A DNA stretch of 43,242 bases. Source: Promethearchaeota archaeon (GTDB lineage Archaea; Asgardarchaeota; Lokiarchaeia; Sigyniarchaeales; SOKP01). Position numbers and translations under genes: made by a program. The notes under the pieces were generated by a model, which did no database searches, was not told the origin of the DNA, and saw only the letters and a program-made list of their open reading frames with translations. Where the stretch lies: positions 1 through 43,242 of the forward strand of contig JAEOTR010000043.1 of assembly GCA_016839705.1 (NCBI GenBank), written 5' to 3'. Positions within the stretch are counted from its first letter, which is position 1, and each line of letters starts with the position of its first letter. Positions 41,714 to 43,242 of the stretch are shown here, piece by piece.

Positions 41714-42919
41714 ATGATTTTACCTTTAGAAGGAAAAGTGATATTAGATCTCTCAAGGATGTTACCAGGACCATATTGTACAATGATACTAAGTGATCTT
41801 GGTGCAGAAGTAATCCGTATAGAAGATCCTAATTATCCTTATAGTAATCCAGGTCCATATTTTCAAAAAGAAAAGTATCGAGAAAGTGCTTTCCATTCCA
41901 TTCTTATGAGGAATAAAAAATCAATCACTCTTAACTTGAAAAAAGATAAAGCAAGGAAAATATTTTATGATTTAGTAAAGCAAGCAGATGTAGTTCTCGA
42001 TACTTACCGACCTAAAATAATAGATAAATTACAAATTGATTACAATACGTTAGCTGCAATAAATCCATCAATAATTTGCTGTTCTTTAACGGGTTATGGT
42101 CAGTATGGACCCTATGAACAGATAGCTGGTCATGATCTTAATTATATAGGAATAAGTGGAATATTGGATTTAACAAAAGAAAGACCAATTTATCAAAATG
42201 AGCAGCAACAAAGAACCCCTATCAATCCCGGTGTTCAAGTAGCTGATATAGGAGGGGGATTAGTTGCAGCAATAGGGATTTTAGGTGCAATAATTGAAAG
42301 AGAAAACAATCCTGAAAAAAAAGGTCAATATATTGATATTGCTATGACTGACTCCGTTTTCTCATTTATTCCAATGATAGCGGCATATCATTTTTCTAAG
42401 GATAAAAGTGATGGGATAAATATATTACATGGGGATTTTCCTTTTTATTCTGTTTATAAAACTAAAGATGGTAAATTCTTATCTGTTGGTATAATTGAAA
42501 TAAAATTCTGGGGAGAATTTTGTAAAGGTCTCAAACGTGATGACTTAATTCCTAAACAATTTACGGGATTTGCGGACAGAGAAGAAGTTTTTAAAGAAAT
42601 TCAGAAGGAATTTTTAAAAAAAACACAAAAAGAATGGATGGACATATTTATAAACTTAGATGCCTGTGTCATGCCTGTAAAGTCATTCGCTGAAGCCATT
42701 CATGATCCTCAAATTATCGCCCGGAAGATGGTTGTAGATCTAGACCATCCAAAGCTAGGAAAAATTCAAAATATTGCTTCCCCAATTAAATATTCAAGAA
42801 CGGCTTTAACAATTAGAAGCCTTGCACCGAAAATTGGGGAAAATACAAAAGAGATCTTAGAAACTTTAGGTTACACAGATAGACAAATTCAAAATTTTAA
42901 GAAAAATGGGATAATATAA
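41714..42919 (+). CDS. Class III CoA-transferase (CaiB/BaiF family)
   Basis: 401-residue enzyme moving CoA between carboxylic acids; here it may be formyl-, succinyl- or benzylsuccinyl-type. Start is ATG 41714 (MILPLEGKVILDLSRMLPGPYC); an ATG at 41663 would add 17 atypical residues. Conserved parts: SRMLPGPYCTMILSDLGAEVIRIE (N-terminus), KQADVVLDTYRP, SLTGYGQYGPYEQIAGHDLNY with the catalytic aspartate Asp141 in GHD, and ADIGGGLVAAIGILGAI. The C-terminal DLDHPKLGKIQNIASPIKYSRT and MPVKSFAEAIHDPQIIAR are typical. The specific acid is unknown. Downstream lies a convergent membrane protein gene, seven bases away. Confidence 0.92.
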   Translation: MILPLEGKVILDLSRMLPGPYCTMILSDLGAEVIRIEDPNYPYSNPGPYFQKEKYRESAFHSILMRNKKSITLNLKKDKARKIFYDLVKQADVVLDTYRPKIIDKLQIDYNTLAAINPSIICCSLTGYGQYGPYEQIAGHDLNYIGISGILDLTKERPIYQNEQQQRTPINPGVQVADIGGGLVAAIGILGAIIERENNPEKKGQYIDIAMTDSVFSFIPMIAAYHFSKDKSDGINILHGDFPFYSVYKTKDGKFLSVGIIEIKFWGEFCKGLKRDDLIPKQFTGFADREEVFKEIQKEFLKKTQKEWMDIFINLDACVMPVKSFAEAIHDPQIIARKMVVDLDHPKLGKIQNIASPIKYSRTALTIRSLAPKIGENTKEILETLGYTDRQIQNFKKNGII

Positions 42920-42926
42920 GTTTTTC

Positions 42927-43242
42927 TTATAGAATCTGGAATTCTATTAGAATTATTAGTGTTGCAAATATCAGAGAAATGATAGTAAATACTAATAAAA
43001 CAATGAACATTGGCCAATCTTTTAATTGACCATAAAAACCAGCTGCGTTGATAGTAGAATAAATTGCCATTCCGATAGAGATAAAGAATAATGCCACTCC
43101 CCATGGTTGGTTCATTAAAAGTCCGATTCCCCCAATTATAAGTGAGATAGATGTTAATAATTCAGCAATTAAGTGAAAAAAGATTTGTGTTGGCTTAGTA
43201 GTAAGCTCAGGGACTTCTTTTTTTCCTAATAAAAAAAGCCAC
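42927..43242 (-). CDS. Membrane protein, 5' end beyond window
   Basis: The minus-strand frame ending at TAA 42927-42929 is open to the right edge, so the true start lies outside. The visible 104 residues begin WLFLLGKKEVPELTTKPTQI and include about three to four hydrophobic helices: HLIAELLTSISLIIGGIGLL, GVALFFISIGMAIYSTINAAG and MFIVLLVFTIISLIFATLIILI. The pattern resembles a small four-helix membrane protein of unknown function. An internal ATG (43115) is not the likely start because coding sequence continues upstream. Confidence 0.7.
   Translation of the reverse strand, partial: WLFLLGKKEVPELTTKPTQIFFHLIAELLTSISLIIGGIGLLMNQPWGVALFFISIGMAIYSTINAAGFYGQLKDWPMFIVLLVFTIISLIFATLIILIEFQIL

Noticed and set aside
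42889..43104. Second minus-strand frame at the right edge
   Set aside because: The overlapping frame 42927-43242 stays open to the edge and has better membrane-protein composition.

Overview
This 43.2 kb window reads as AT-rich archaeal chromosome, most likely from an Asgard archaeon of the Lokiarchaeia type. The inference rests on several gene families seen together: an actin-related protein, two Ras/Rab-like small GTPases (one with a long coiled-coil tail), a Drg-like TGS GTPase paired with a longin-like protein, several leucine-rich-repeat and HEAT-like proteins, a large coiled-coil membrane protein, and the archaeal helicase ASH-Ski2. Starts are a mix of ATG, TTG and GTG, some preceded by GGTGA-type ribosome sites. 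I saw no tRNA, rRNA, CRISPR array or intact insertion sequence.

Layout. 1-8 kb (minus strand): an APC permease cut by the left edge, a coiled-coil membrane protein, an AlkC-like DNA repair protein next to a PfkB sugar kinase, and a coiled-coil protein behind a GTPase with a coiled-coil tail. 8-10.6 kb: a small cysteine-rich protein, a fragment of an SMP-30/gluconolactonase gene, a ZIP metal transporter, an ECF vitamin-transporter S component and a 53-residue protein. 10.7-15 kb: ASH-Ski2 facing the TGS GTPase/longin-like pair. 15-20 kb (minus): FolD, an exported prenyltransferase-fold protein, an actin-related protein carrying two zinc ribbons inside its actin fold, a CBS protein and a ModE-like regulator. 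20-25.4 kb (plus): MBL hydrolase, PH-like membrane protein, HAD phosphatase and a 911-residue unknown. 25.4-29 kb (minus): a small winged-helix protein, PurH and an IMPDH-family protein.

29-36 kb is the most dynamic part. An ABC-2 exporter (ATPase plus permease) faces two tandem GbsR/MarR-like regulators across a promoter with two TTCATGAA palindromes. Around it lie three degraded 3' ends of related permease genes, two of them abutting the stop of an unrelated gene. One neighbour is an LRR protein with a C-terminal ribbon-helix-helix domain; its promoter carries two near-identical 24-bp repeats built of GTACAA direct repeats, and it sits between two copies of a diverged ~135-bp repeat. 36-43 kb: a cytoplasmic gamma-glutamyltransferase, a Rab-like GTPase, a polyprenyl diphosphate synthase, a YfcE/MJ0936-like phosphoesterase, a HEAT-LRR protein, a class III CoA-transferase and a membrane protein cut by the right edge.

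Functional links. FolD makes 10-formyl-tetrahydrofolate, which PurH uses, and the IMPDH-family enzyme takes the IMP that PurH makes. The GTPases, actin-related protein, longin-like protein and coiled-coil proteins form the eukaryote-like cell-organisation content. All product names come from motifs read by eye; no database search was possible.
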